This document shows positions 34,935 to 43,515 of a stretch of DNA of 64,000 bases, piece after piece. Below the pieces are notes generated by a model. It did no database searches and was not told the DNA's origin. It saw nothing but the letters and a program-made list of their open reading frames with translations. The translations under genes and the position numbers were made by a program. Position 1 is the first letter of the stretch. Each line of letters begins with the position of its first letter. Source of the stretch: Geobacter sp. DSM 9736 (GTDB lineage Bacteria > Desulfobacterota > Desulfuromonadia > Geobacterales > Geobacteraceae); assembly GCF_900187405.1 (NCBI RefSeq), contig NZ_LT896716.1:3224753-3288752 (forward strand). Reading direction: 5' to 3'.

Positions 34935-35207
34935 ATGCGCGTTTCTGAAGATCGAATCTCACACATAGCCCATAAGATAATCGACCGGCTCTGGCGGGAC
35001 GACCTGGCTGACTTCTCCGATGAACCTCGGGCATTGCAATCGGTAAAAAATTCCGTCTCCGGCTACTTCACCGTTGCCGAGGAGGTGGACGATGCGGTGA
35101 GAAAGAAGCTTTCCTCCTATTCCCAGGCGAAGGTCCCCGGGAGCAGAGAGTGGGAGATTCTCTACCAGAAGTTTTACCAGGAAGAGATGGCAAAGAGGAA
35201 ATGGTGA
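34935..35207 (+). CDS. DUF507 family protein (second copy)
   Basis: A 90-residue paralogue of the preceding gene, beginning MRVSEDRISHIAHKIIDRLW. The C-terminal half (EWEILYQKFYQEEMAKRKW) is the conserved DUF507 tail. Its TGA overlaps the GTG of the downstream lipoprotein gene, so the three are one translational unit. Function unknown. Confidence 0.9.
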   Translation: MRVSEDRISHIAHKIIDRLWRDDLADFSDEPRALQSVKNSVSGYFTVAEEVDDAVRKKLSSYSQAKVPGSREWEILYQKFYQEEMAKRKW

Positions 35208-35758
35208 AATTCGGCGTCCTTGTTACATCAATGCGCCGAATGCTGGTGGCGTTTCCGATTCTGCTGCTGATTGCCGGTTGTGCACCCTCCGCCCGTGTCT
35301 CGTCCCCCCCGGGGTTCGTGCTGCCCGAGCAGGAGGTGATGTTCGTTGCTCCCTTCATCTCCACACTTGTTCCCGAAGCGGTTTCGGGGCCGGTCTTCGA
35401 TGATTTCGTCGACATCCTCAACGCACGACAGAGCGTCCCGGGCGTGAAGTTCTTCTCTATAATCAAGGACGACCTTTCGGAATTAGATTCCGAGTGGCTT
35501 GCCAAGAATGCATACATAACAGGGGAGCTCTGGAGCTACATAGAAAACTCCGGCTGCTGTTCGACAGAGCTCCGCATCAAGGCCCGCATCAGTGTTCACA
35601 GGCCGGGAGAGAATGAAACGCTCGACATTTTCGTGCCCCTCGAAGGCTTCTTCGAGCACGACCGTTCCACCATCGAGGTGGAGCGAGCGCGCTTGGCCCG
35701 ACGGCTTGCAAGCGAGCTTGCCAACCGGCTGATTTCCTCCCTTGCTTCTCCCATCTGA
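35204..35758 (+). CDS. Putative lipoprotein, family unknown
   Basis: The protein starts with a hydrophobic signal and a lipobox (LLLIAGC, Cys26), so it is likely lipidated and outside the cytoplasm. About 155 residues follow with a mixed alpha/beta pattern (VMFVAPFISTLVPEAV) and a helical C-terminus (RLARRLASELANRLISSL). I do not recognise the family. The GTG at 35204 overlaps the previous stop as GTGA with GAGGA four bases upstream; ATG 35231 is an alternative that keeps the lipobox. Confidence 0.75.
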   Translation: MKFGVLVTSMRRMLVAFPILLLIAGCAPSARVSSPPGFVLPEQEVMFVAPFISTLVPEAVSGPVFDDFVDILNARQSVPGVKFFSIIKDDLSELDSEWLAKNAYITGELWSYIENSGCCSTELRIKARISVHRPGENETLDIFVPLEGFFEHDRSTIEVERARLARRLASELANRLISSLASPI

Positions 35759-35812
35759 CACTCCTTTTTTCTTCCCCTTCAAGAATCCTGAAATTTTTTT
35801 CCATAACATGAC

Positions 35813-35841
35813 TTGATTTTTGACGGTCATGTGCTTATATT
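35813..35841 (+). promoter_or_regulatory. Sigma-70 type promoter of groESL
   Basis: TTGATT (35813-35818) and TATATT (35836-35841) are separated by 17 bases. The CIRCE element starts 10 bases further on, the expected place for repression. Confidence 0.85.
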
Positions 35842-35851
35842 AACCCCATGA

Positions 35852-35878
35852 TTAGCACTCAGCAGAAGTGAGTGCTAT
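35852..35878. promoter_or_regulatory. CIRCE element (HrcA operator)
   Basis: TTAGCACTC, nine bases, GAGTGCTAT: 8 of 9 positions of the right arm match the consensus inverted repeat bound by HrcA. It overlaps the transcription start region of groES-groEL. hrcA is not in the window. Confidence 0.95.
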
Positions 35879-35928
35879 TATTTTTTTGAATTGAAAACCG
35901 TTATTACTCAACGAAAGGAGAAGCAGGT

Positions 35929-36219
35929 ATGAAGCTGAGACCGATGCAGGACCGGATCATCGTGAAGAGGGTTGAGGAAGAAGCCAAGACCGCAGGCGGA
36001 ATTTTCATCCCGGAGACCGCGAAGGAGAAGCCCCAGCAGGGCGAAGTAGTGGCGGTCGGCAAGGGTAAGGTCACCGAAGACGGAAAAGTCCTCCCTCTCG
36101 ATGTCAAGGTCGGCGACAAGGTGCTCTTCGGCAAGTATGCCGGCACTGAGATCAAGCTCGAAGGGGAAGAGTTCCTTATCATGCGCGAAGACGACATCCT
36201 CGGCGTCGTGGAGAAGTAA
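35929..36219 (+). CDS. groES: Co-chaperonin GroES
   Basis: A 96-residue Cpn10 protein with the start [18 protein letters not shown], a mobile loop containing [16 protein letters not shown] and the end [13 protein letters not shown]. It forms the heptameric lid on GroEL. AAGGAG precedes the ATG. It is controlled by the CIRCE element upstream and followed after 53 bases by groEL. Confidence 0.98.
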   Translation: MKLRPMQDRIIVKRVEEEAKTAGGIFIPETAKEKPQQGEVVAVGKGKVTEDGKVLPLDVKVGDKVLFGKYAGTEIKLEGEEFLIMREDDILGVVEK

Positions 36220-36269
36220 GAGCCGCCCGTTTCAGCCAATCCCAACCCAATAATCCAAGGAGGATATAG

Positions 36270-37916
<1,647 letters not shown>

Positions 37917-37975
37917 TCCAGCCGGCCGAGCCTTTTCCGCCCTGCGTTCGTCAGCCTTCGCGAGTGCTTGTGCGA

Positions 37976-37998
37976 CGTGGCGCTGCCACGCCTCCGCG
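37976..37998. repeat. 23-bp GC-rich repeat, left copy
   Basis: An exact reverse complement of 43435-43457. The core is itself a stem, CGTGGC-GCT-GCCACG. A short outer match (TCGTCAGC) is also shared between the copies. The two copies face each other around the kdpDE-like and first kup genes. Confidence 0.8.
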
Positions 37999-38056
37999 CA
38001 CCTCGCTCGGCTTCCTGCCCAGGACGAAAAAATCTCGACCGGAGCCGCAGCAACAA

Positions 38057-38096
38057 AAAAAGGGAGTGGACATCGAGTCCACTCCCTTTTTCTTTT
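38057..38096 (+). terminator. Intrinsic terminator of groES-groEL
   Basis: A perfect 15-bp stem (38057-38071 with 38077-38091) with a 5-base loop is followed by TCTTTT. It also has an A tract on the left, so it could work in both directions. Confidence 0.92.
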
Positions 38097-38107
38097 ACAG
38101 TGGTCAT

Positions 38108-38146
38108 TTCTTGATACCTTCTTGAGCAGATTCTCCTGAATCTTGA
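38108..38146 (+). promoter_or_regulatory. Tandem TTCTTGA repeats upstream of the KdpD-like gene, candidate response-regulator site
   Basis: TTCTTGA occurs at 38108-38114 and 38119-38125, exactly 11 bases apart, with a related ATCTTGA at 38140-38146. Eleven-base direct repeats are typical for OmpR/PhoB-family regulators. The same pattern occurs upstream of kup (41332-41380). The downstream KdpE-like regulator is the natural candidate binder. Confidence 0.6.
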
Positions 38147-38264
38147 GCCCGTTTTTATGCGAGGTACGCTAAACTGAGGGTTCGCACGACCCGTGTGTTG
38201 CAAGGCGTCGGAACACACATGACAATGTGCTTGAATTGAGCCGTTAACTGGATAAACTGGCGAA

Positions 38265-40253
38265 ATGAACTGCACCGAAGGAAACAGTCCCTGTCTTGAA
38301 GCTTTACCCCAGAAGGAGTCGCGGTCGATCCCCGGCCTCTGCCCGGAGGTGGAGCGGCTCATGGTCTGCATCAGCGGCAGCCCGTTCAGCGAGAGGCTGA
38401 TCAGGATAACGCACCGCCTCGCGGTCGAAATGAAGGTGCCGTGGACGACGATGTATGTGGAAACGCCGAGTGGAGGAAGGCACCAGCAGGAAAACCGGGA
38501 GCGCGTCTGGAAAGAGCTTCGGCTCGCCGAGAGTCTCGGAGCCGACGTTGCCACGGTCACAGCCAGTTCAGTGGCTGACGCCGCGATCGGCTATGCAAAA
38601 AGACACAGCGTTACGAAGATCGTCGTCGGCAAGCCGAGAAAGCCCCGGTGGCGGGAGTTCCTGCGCCAGCCACTGGTGGATCAGCTGATACGCTTGAGCG
38701 GAGTCATCGATGTGTATGTCGTCAGCATCGAGCCCGTGGAGAAACGCCTGGCCGCCCGGGCCGCCGCCGCGCGCCGGCAACCTGTTGTCAACGGGATCGG
38801 GTACCTCAAAAGCCTCCTTCTCGTGGCAGCGTCGACGGCAGCCGGTGAAGTTTTCCACCGCTTCATCGAACCCACAAATCTTGTGATGCTGTACCTCCTC
38901 GCCGTCGTTCTAGCGGCAGTGCGGCTAGGGCTGAAACCCGCAATGGCGACAGCATTCCTGAGCATTCTCGCCTTCGACTTTTTCTTCGTCCCACCGCGAT
39001 TCACCTTTGCAGTCTCCGACAAGGACTACCTCATCACATTCGCTTCACTGCTGTCGGTAGGAGTCGTAATAAGCAGGCTCGTCACCAAGGTGAAGGAGCA
39101 GGCCGTGGCGGTCAGGGAGAGGGAAGTTCAGACAGCCAGCCTCTACCACCTCAGCCGCGATCTTGCCGCCGCCGCCAACGTGGAGGCGGTTGTGGCGGCG
39201 GTCATCAGAAACATTGCTGAATCCCTGGAGGCAAAAACGGCTATCCTGCTTCCGGACGGAGAGCGCTTGAGGGTAGTGGGAGGGAGCCCGGGATTCGAAC
39301 TCGACGACAGAGAGATCGCCGTGGCGGACCGGGCATTCAGGAACGGCGAGCCGACGGGGTGCGGCACGGAGACGCTCAATTTGTCGGAGGCACTTTACCT
39401 CGTACTCCAGACTCCGGGGAGGAGGCTCGGAGTGATGGGGGTAAAGCTTGCTGCTGCTACCGACTACGCGGCTCCTCAGATCCGGCGTCTTCTCGAAGCA
39501 TTTGCGACCCAGACGGCAATGGCTCTCGAACGGGTGGAGCTGTCTCACCAGGCGGAGCAGGCGCAGGTGCTCGAAGCAAGGGAAAAACTTGAACGCGCGC
39601 TGCTCAACTCCGTATCCCACGACCTGAGAACCCCTCTCGTATCGATAACCGGTGCGTTGACCACCCTTAAGGAGGAGGTGTCCCTGCCAAACCAAGCAGC
39701 GCGGGGAGATCTGCTCGATGCAGCACTGGAAGAGGCGGAAAGGCTCAACCGCTTCGTCGGGAACCTCCTCGACATGACACGACTGGAGGCGGGAGAGCTC
39801 AAATTGAAGGAAGAACTGGTCGATGTAGAGGACCTCGTCGGCTGCGCCCTTGCGCCTCTCGGCAGCAGACTCGAAGGGAGAAAGGTTGAGATCATGCTCT
39901 CTTCGGGGCTCCCCCTGGTGAAGATGGATATGGCGTTCATGACCCAGGTCCTCGTCAACCTGCTCGATAATGCGGTAAAGTACTCTCCTATGGGTACACC
40001 TCTCCAGATATCCGCCGGCGTTGAGGCGCAGGCTCTCGTCCTTGCCGTTGCCGACCGCGGTCCAGGAGTCCCGGAGGCTGATCTGGACCGGATATTCGGA
40101 AAGTTCTACAGAGTCCCGGTTCCCGAAGGAAAGGGGGGAACAGGCCTCGGGCTTTCCATCTGCAAGGGGATCGTTGAAGCTCACGGTGGGACGATCAAGG
40201 CAGAGAATCGCGATGGAGGAGGATTGCTGGTCGTGGTGAAATTGCCGCTCTAG
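38265..40253 (+). CDS. KdpD-like sensor histidine kinase lacking the KdpD input domain
   Basis: A 662-residue kinase. A Usp-like domain lies at about 28-155 (LMVCISGSPFSERLI, VVGKPRKPRW), and four membrane helices of DUF4118 type at 183-275. A GAF-like domain follows at 290-425, then HisKA with His452 (SHDLRTPL) and an HATPase domain (NLLDNAVKYSP, GTGLGLSICKGIV). E. coli KdpD has an extra N-terminal Walker-type KdpD domain that is absent here. It is probably a turgor or K+ related sensor that phosphorylates the regulator encoded 14 bases downstream. No kdpFABC genes are in view; kup genes are. Confidence 0.9.
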   Translation: MNCTEGNSPCLEALPQKESRSIPGLCPEVERLMVCISGSPFSERLIRITHRLAVEMKVPWTTMYVETPSGGRHQQENRERVWKELRLAESLGADVATVTASSVADAAIGYAKRHSVTKIVVGKPRKPRWREFLRQPLVDQLIRLSGVIDVYVVSIEPVEKRLAARAAAARRQPVVNGIGYLKSLLLVAASTAAGEVFHRFIEPTNLVMLYLLAVVLAAVRLGLKPAMATAFLSILAFDFFFVPPRFTFAVSDKDYLITFASLLSVGVVISRLVTKVKEQAVAVREREVQTASLYHLSRDLAAAANVEAVVAAVIRNIAESLEAKTAILLPDGERLRVVGGSPGFELDDREIAVADRAFRNGEPTGCGTETLNLSEALYLVLQTPGRRLGVMGVKLAAATDYAAPQIRRLLEAFATQTAMALERVELSHQAEQAQVLEAREKLERALLNSVSHDLRTPLVSITGALTTLKEEVSLPNQAARGDLLDAALEEAERLNRFVGNLLDMTRLEAGELKLKEELVDVEDLVGCALAPLGSRLEGRKVEIMLSSGLPLVKMDMAFMTQVLVNLLDNAVKYSPMGTPLQISAGVEAQALVLAVADRGPGVPEADLDRIFGKFYRVPVPEGKGGTGLGLSICKGIVEAHGGTIKAENRDGGGLLVVVKLPL

Positions 40254-40267
40254 TTGAGGAGAAACAA

Positions 40268-40960
40268 ATGTCGAGTGAATCTGTCGCACGAATCCTGGTG
40301 GTCGATGACGAGGTAGCTATCCAACGCTTCCTGCGTGCCGCTCTGGATACCGGCGAGTACCTGTTGCATCAGGCGCAGGACGGGCACACTGCCCTTGCTG
40401 CAGCAACTGCAACGCGACCGGATGTAATTCTGCTCGATCTGGGTCTGCCCGACATGGATGGGGTCGAGGTGATAAGGAGAATACGGGAATGGTCGCAGGT
40501 GCCGATCATCGTGTTGTCGGTGAGGGAGCGGGAGGATGACAAGGTGAAGGCGCTCGATGCCGGGGCGGATGACTATCTCACCAAACCTTTCGGCATTGCG
40601 GAGCTGACAGCAAGGATACGAGTGGCATTGCGGCGATCACAGCAGCAGGCGCCGGAGCCCGTTCACCGGATCGATGAGCTGGAGGTGGATCTCTCCCGCC
40701 GGATCGTCCGGGTGCGGGGGGAGGAAATTCAGGTGACCCCCACCGAGTGGGACATCCTGCGGCTTCTCGTTGTTCATGCCGGAAAGGTCCTTACCCACGG
40801 CCAGATTCTCAGGCAGATATGGGGCGTGGCGTATCTGGAGCAGCCGCACGTACTGCGCGTCAACATCAGCAACCTGCGCCACAAGATCGAGAAGGACCCT
40901 TCCCGCCCCCGTTACATCGTAACGGAGCCGGGGGTGGGATACCGGCTGAAGGCCGAGTAG
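40268..40960 (+). CDS. kdpE: KdpE-like response regulator (OmpR family)
   Basis: The 230-residue protein has a receiver domain (VVDDE at 11-15, phosphoacceptor Asp57 in ILLDLGLPD, Lys in YLTKPF) and a C-terminal winged helix of the OmpR/PhoB type (TPTEWDILRLLV, GYRLKAE). It is closest in feel to KdpE. GAGGAG lies upstream of the ATG. It is cotranscribed with the KdpD-like kinase and is followed by convergent gene 40963-41208 after two bases. Likely targets are the TTCTTGA repeats here and upstream of kup. Confidence 0.92.
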   Translation: MSSESVARILVVDDEVAIQRFLRAALDTGEYLLHQAQDGHTALAAATATRPDVILLDLGLPDMDGVEVIRRIREWSQVPIIVLSVREREDDKVKALDAGADDYLTKPFGIAELTARIRVALRRSQQQAPEPVHRIDELEVDLSRRIVRVRGEEIQVTPTEWDILRLLVVHAGKVLTHGQILRQIWGVAYLEQPHVLRVNISNLRHKIEKDPSRPRYIVTEPGVGYRLKAE

Positions 40961-40962
40961 CG

Positions 40963-41208
40963 TCATTCCCTACCTTCAGGAATGATCTCGTCAACGGACA
41001 TCAAGGCTGGCAAAGCCCCCTGTGGAATTACCCTCCAGCGCTCCTCACCCTCGTCGTAGACCGCTATCTCGCCCCTTCGAAGAGAGGGTGGCGCAACCGT
41101 CGTCGCGTCGGGAGGCACTAAATCCGCTCCTCGGTACGTCGCTGCCTCGTCCGCAAAATCTTCTCCGAGATATACCCCGCTTTCCGGGTTGAACAGGTAG
41201 ATTTTCAT
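40963..41208 (-). CDS. Small protein resembling phage tail-fibre-associated N-terminal domain
   Basis: An 81-residue protein with the pattern MKIYLFNPESGVYLGEDFAD, PDATTVAPPSLRRGEIAVY and EERWRVIP. This resembles small tail-fibre assembly type proteins of phages, whose N-terminus reads MKIY-x-DP-x-TGEYLGE. No other phage gene is nearby, so it may be a domesticated orphan. ATG 41208 is preferred over TTG 41235; AGAGG lies about 11 bases upstream, which is a long spacing. Function unknown. Confidence 0.65.
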   Translation of the reverse strand: MKIYLFNPESGVYLGEDFADEAATYRGADLVPPDATTVAPPSLRRGEIAVYDEGEERWRVIPQGALPALMSVDEIIPEGRE

Positions 41209-41331
41209 ACAGCTCGCATCCTCTCTTGAACTCAAATCAACTGTACGCGGATTTGCATAAAGGGAGGGTCAATATCCAGGAGAAAAGCATCAAAAAAGCA
41301 TAAATAGATCTATTTTCAGCAAAGGTCTCAT

Positions 41332-41380
41332 TTTTTGATAACTTCTTGATACAGAGCCCGCGATCTTGACTCTTTCTTGA
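41332..41380 (+). promoter_or_regulatory. Tandem TTCTTGA repeats upstream of kup, candidate KdpE-like site
   Basis: TTTTTGA 41332-41338 and TTCTTGA 41343-41349 are 11 bases apart; ATCTTGA 41363-41369 and TTCTTGA 41374-41380 are also 11 apart. A -10 like TATCAT lies near 41393, so the last repeat overlaps the -35 region, as expected for an activator of the PhoB type. Confidence 0.6.
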
Positions 41381-41418
41381 TGTGCATGAGGGTATCATGC
41401 ATGAAGATGGTAACAGCG

Positions 41419-41448
41419 AAAGCCGCCGGTCAAACTTCGGCGGCTTTT
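41419..41448 (+). terminator. Terminator-like hairpin in the kup leader (possible attenuator)
   Basis: A perfect 10-bp stem (41419-41428 with 41438-41447) with a 9-base loop is followed by TTTTC, 33 bases before the kup start codon and inside its presumed leader. It could stop transcription early or stabilise the 5' end. I could not match the leader to a known riboswitch class. Confidence 0.5.
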
Positions 41449-41480
41449 CGGCATCTTGGCTGGGGAGGAAAAGTAGCGGC

Positions 41481-43304
41481 ATGAAACCGGCATCAACTGA
41501 GCCGTTCTGGAAGGGGATAGTGAAGTCTCTCGGGCTGGTGTTCGGCGATATCGGCACCAGCCCGATTTATACGCTCACCGTCATTTTTGCGCTGACGAAA
41601 CCTACACCGGACAACGTGATGGGGATTCTCTCTCTCGTTTTCTGGACGATGACCATCCTCGTCACCGCCGAGTACGCATGGCTCGCCATGAGCCTCGGGA
41701 GAAAGGGGGAGGGGGGCACTATAGTCCTGAGGGAGATCCTCGTCCGGCTCCTGAAGCCGGGAAGGAAGATGGCGTTCGTCACCTTCCTCTCCTACGTCGG
41801 GGTCTCGTTGCTTCTGGGGGACGGAGTGATAACCCCTGCCATAAGCATACTTTCTGCCGTGGAAGGGATGATCCTCATTCCCGGACTGGAGTCGCTCCAC
41901 CAGGGCGCCCTCATCCTGATCGCGGCAGTCATTGCGGTGCTCCTTTTCATATTCCAGCATCGGGGAACTGACCGGATGGCGGGTGCATTCGGACCGATTA
42001 TGGTCCTCTGGTTCCTCTCGCTGGCCGTATCGGGGGTGGTTTCCGTCGTAACTCACGATCCGGGAGTCGTCAAGGCGGTCAGTCCCCTGTACGCGCTGAG
42101 GTTCATGATGGAGAACGGCTTCTCTTCCTTTTTCGTTCTCTCCGAAGTGATCCTCTGTGCTACCGGCGGGGAGGCTCTGTATGCCGATATGGGGCACCTC
42201 GGGCGAAAACCAATTATTCGGGCATGGTCGTTCGTTTTCTTTGCGCTCGTCATCAATTACCTCGGCCAGGGTGCTTACGTTGTCAGCCACGGCGGAGGGA
42301 AGAACCTCCTGTTCGGGATGGTCCAGGAGATGGCGCCGTCCCTCTACATCCCCTTTCTCATCCTTACGATAGTCGCCACCGTCATAGCCTCCCAAGCCAT
42401 GATCAGCGGCGTGTTCTCCGTTGTTTATCAGGGGATAACGACGAGAATGATGCCTCTCCTGAAGGTGGACTACACCTCGAGCCACCTCAAATCGCAGATC
42501 TACATCGGATCGGTGAACTGGATGCTTCTCGTGGCGGTCATCTGCATCATGCTCATCTTCAGGAGGTCGGAGAACCTGGCGGCAGCCTACGGGCTGGCGG
42601 TAACGGGAACCATGACGCTTACCGGGATCATGATCACGATGATTTACCGCCGCACCACCCGGAAGTGGAAGGTCCCGTTTGCGGTGCTCGTGACGGCGGT
42701 GGACATCGTGTTTCTCGCGGCATGCCTTAACAAGATCCCCCATGGCGGCTACTGGTCGATCATCCTCGCCGCGATCCCTTTCGCCGTGATCCTGATATGG
42801 ACCCGAGGGCAGCGGGCGCTTTACCGGGCACTGCGGCCGCTCGATCTCGACACCTTCCTCGTCTCGTACGGCCAGATTTACCACAAGAGCAGCAACATTC
42901 CCGGCACCGCCCTCTTCTTCACGAGGGAGAAGGAGGTAGTCCCCCCATACGTCGTTCACAACATCATATCGAGCAACATTATCTACCAGCGCAATATTTT
43001 CGTTTCCATCGTGCGCACCGACGAGCCGTTCGGCGTGAAGTACAAGCTTACGGAACAGCTCGGGCCGGGGCTTGACGCCCTGGAGGTCCTGGCGGGGTAC
43101 AAGGAAATCATCGACCTGGAGAAGCTGCTGAAGAAGAGCGGCATTCAGGAAAAGGTGATTTTCTACGGGATCGAGGACATCGTGACCAACAACGTCGTCT
43201 GGCGGCTTTTCAGCTTCATCAAGAGGCAGACGCCGAATTTCGTCAAGTTCTACAAGCTCCCTCCGAGCAAGCTCCACGGGGTGGTGACGAGGGTCGAGAT
43301 GTAA
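41481..43304 (+). CDS. kup: Kup-type potassium transporter (first copy)
   Basis: A KUP/HAK/KT membrane protein of 607 residues with about twelve helices. It opens FWKGIVKSLGLVFGDIGTSP, the family signature GDIGTSPIYTL being intact, and ends in a long cytoplasmic domain (from about 440). It imports K+ with protons. The frame is open from 41382, but ATG 41481 starts at the family position; GGAGG lies 13 bases upstream, longer than usual. It is preceded by the TTCTTGA repeats and converges on a second kup. Confidence 0.94.
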   Translation: MKPASTEPFWKGIVKSLGLVFGDIGTSPIYTLTVIFALTKPTPDNVMGILSLVFWTMTILVTAEYAWLAMSLGRKGEGGTIVLREILVRLLKPGRKMAFVTFLSYVGVSLLLGDGVITPAISILSAVEGMILIPGLESLHQGALILIAAVIAVLLFIFQHRGTDRMAGAFGPIMVLWFLSLAVSGVVSVVTHDPGVVKAVSPLYALRFMMENGFSSFFVLSEVILCATGGEALYADMGHLGRKPIIRAWSFVFFALVINYLGQGAYVVSHGGGKNLLFGMVQEMAPSLYIPFLILTIVATVIASQAMISGVFSVVYQGITTRMMPLLKVDYTSSHLKSQIYIGSVNWMLLVAVICIMLIFRRSENLAAAYGLAVTGTMTLTGIMITMIYRRTTRKWKVPFAVLVTAVDIVFLAACLNKIPHGGYWSIILAAIPFAVILIWTRGQRALYRALRPLDLDTFLVSYGQIYHKSSNIPGTALFFTREKEVVPPYVVHNIISSNIIYQRNIFVSIVRTDEPFGVKYKLTEQLGPGLDALEVLAGYKEIIDLEKLLKKSGIQEKVIFYGIEDIVTNNVVWRLFSFIKRQTPNFVKFYKLPPSKLHGVVTRVEM

Positions 43305-43434
43305 ATCTCGTGGCGGAATTGATGAAGGCGAAGCATAAGAGAGAAGACTGTTCGAGTCCGCTCCCATTTTTTTTTACGATTCGAGCAACTCGGCTGAGAG
43401 ATTTACGTCAGATCGTCGCACCCGCAGGAGGCGC

Positions 43435-43457
43435 CGCGGAGGCGTGGCAGCGCCACG
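43435..43457. repeat. 23-bp GC-rich repeat, right copy (inverted)
   Basis: Reverse complement of 37976-37998 without mismatch. It lies in the 211-base region between the convergent kup genes. Together the two copies form inverted repeats around a 5.4-kb segment. Confidence 0.8.
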
Positions 43458-43515
43458 CCGCACCAGGCTGCTGACGAGGACGGCGTCGAGATGGCGTGAA
43501 GATCGCAGCCGCCCC

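Larger units (their letters stand above)
37917..38264. other. Intergenic region between groEL and the KdpD-like gene
   Basis: These 348 bases hold a GC-rich repeat (37976-37998), the groEL terminator and tandem TTCTTGA boxes upstream of the KdpD-like gene. No ORF is supported. Confidence 0.6.

Noticed and set aside
39045-40289. 414-codon frame antisense to the KdpD-like kinase
   Set aside because: Sense strand encodes an intact kinase; the antisense product is low-quality sequence without domains.
41493-43367. 624-codon frame antisense to kup
   Set aside because: Shadow of a GC-rich membrane-protein gene; the product is Arg/His/Asp-rich and resembles no protein.
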